DNA of 64,000 bases from Campylobacter sp. CCUG 57310. Lineage in GTDB: Bacteria > Campylobacterota > Campylobacteria > Campylobacterales > Campylobacteraceae. The position numbers and the translations under genes are program-made. The notes beneath the pieces are model-generated. The model made no database searches and was not told where the DNA came from. It worked only from the letters and a program-made list of their open reading frames with translations. This document shows, piece by piece, positions 63,748 to 64,000 of the stretch (the stretch's first letter is position 1; every line of letters starts with the position of its first letter). The stretch is from positions 558,001 through 622,000 of the forward strand of contig NZ_CP053845.1 of the NCBI RefSeq assembly GCF_013201975.1. The letters run 5' to 3'.

Positions 63748-64000
63748 TATGTGGGGAAGCGTAGCTCAATATCACGAAATTTACTGGCCGTGGCCGATTG
63801 CGGTCTATCTGTTTTTAGCGGGTCTTTCAGCGGGCTCTATGATGGTTGCGCTTTTAGTTAAGTGGAACTATCACAAACAAGAAAACGATACCATTTGGGA
63901 CGCGATGGTAAAAGCGGGCGCCATAGTAGCTCCCGTAACTATCTGCGTGGGCCTAGCTTTGCTTGTACTTGATCTTGGTAAGCCGCTTAGTTTTTATTGG
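63740..64000 (+). CDS. NrfD/PsrC-like membrane subunit, truncated by the window end
   Basis: The first 87 codons of an NrfD-family quinol-oxidising membrane protein. 'YWPWPIAVYLFLAGLSAGSMMV' is the first helix with the family's GLSAG motif, and 'APVTICVGLALLVLDLGKPLSFYW' the second, where 'LDLGKP' is a strongly conserved NrfD motif. The ATG overlaps the previous gene's end by 8 nt and has a GGAGG site. The rest lies beyond the window. Confidence 0.93.
   Translation, partial: MNNMWGSVAQYHEIYWPWPIAVYLFLAGLSAGSMMVALLVKWNYHKQENDTIWDAMVKAGAIVAPVTICVGLALLVLDLGKPLSFYW

Noticed and set aside
1-64000. CRISPR arrays, insertion sequences, prophage, rRNA and ordinary tRNA genes
   Set aside because: No direct repeat-spacer pattern, transposase, integrase, phage structural gene or tRNA-like fold other than tmRNA was seen by eye. 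A tRNA or CRISPR search program would settle it.

Overview
The window is a contiguous chromosomal segment of a Campylobacter-type epsilonproteobacterium (Campylobacterota). The DNA is AT-rich and densely coded. The tmRNA tag reads ANNVKFAPAYAKAA, which I recall as the C. jejuni tag. The nap operon has the epsilonproteobacterial order napAGHBFLD. The order ispDF, HP1021/Cj1608-type regulator, ATP-sulfurylase-like gene, pgpA, the divergent tupA/tupBC genes and a MOMP-type porin also match this group. napF together with a phs/psr-type molybdoenzyme fits an anaerobic respiring species rather than C. jejuni itself. I do not assign a species.

Layout. 1-6.7 kb: OprD-like porin, AI-2E family permease, ruvB, a Sel1-repeat protein, panB, a single-domain Hpt protein and ssrA. 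7-13.7 kb: a complete periplasmic nitrate reductase operon behind a perfect FNR-type palindrome. 13.8-19 kb: an M20 amidohydrolase, a DUF5610-like protein with a lipoprotein, a cytochrome c, a MOMP-type porin and Dps. 19.3-21.4 kb: pgi and galU.

21.8-35 kb is a large iron/heme island, all on the minus strand. It holds two paralogous TonB-dependent receptors, exbB-exbD-tonB, a heme ABC importer, a radical-SAM HutW/ChuW-type protein with a partner flavodoxin, a HugZ/ChuZ heme oxygenase with a histidine-rich tail, and a SyrD/PvdE-type exporter. Near-identical Fur-box-like sites lie in front of exbB, both receptors and hugZ. The cell would import heme through TonB/ExbBD and the ABC importer. It could then open the ring either with oxygen (HugZ) or without it (HutW plus flavodoxin).

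35-48 kb: tungstate importer tupABC, a small membrane protein beside a gene remnant, an IMPACT-family protein, a vWA-like/OmpA lipoprotein, a secreted MsrAB fusion, an OsmC-like gene that reads through an in-frame TGA (candidate selenoprotein), a low-molecular-weight phosphatase, a YbiT-type ABC-F protein, two paralogous GGDEF proteins, a radical SAM protein with an apparent CTG start, and an alpha/beta hydrolase. 48-59.5 kb: dapD, mrp, thiC, ispDF, the HP1021-like regulator, an ATP-sulfurylase-like gene, pgpA and the CcsBA cytochrome c synthetase. 59.7-60.6 kb: a decayed peptide ABC transporter (dppD fragment and broken dppF). 60.8 kb to the end: a phsABC/psrABC-type thiosulfate/polysulfide reductase operon cut by the window edge.

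The best candidate for something undescribed is the OsmC-like TGA-containing gene at 41370-41897, with a SECIS-like GCAGGTCT loop 27 nt after the TGA. No CRISPR array, insertion sequence, prophage, rRNA or ordinary tRNA gene was seen.
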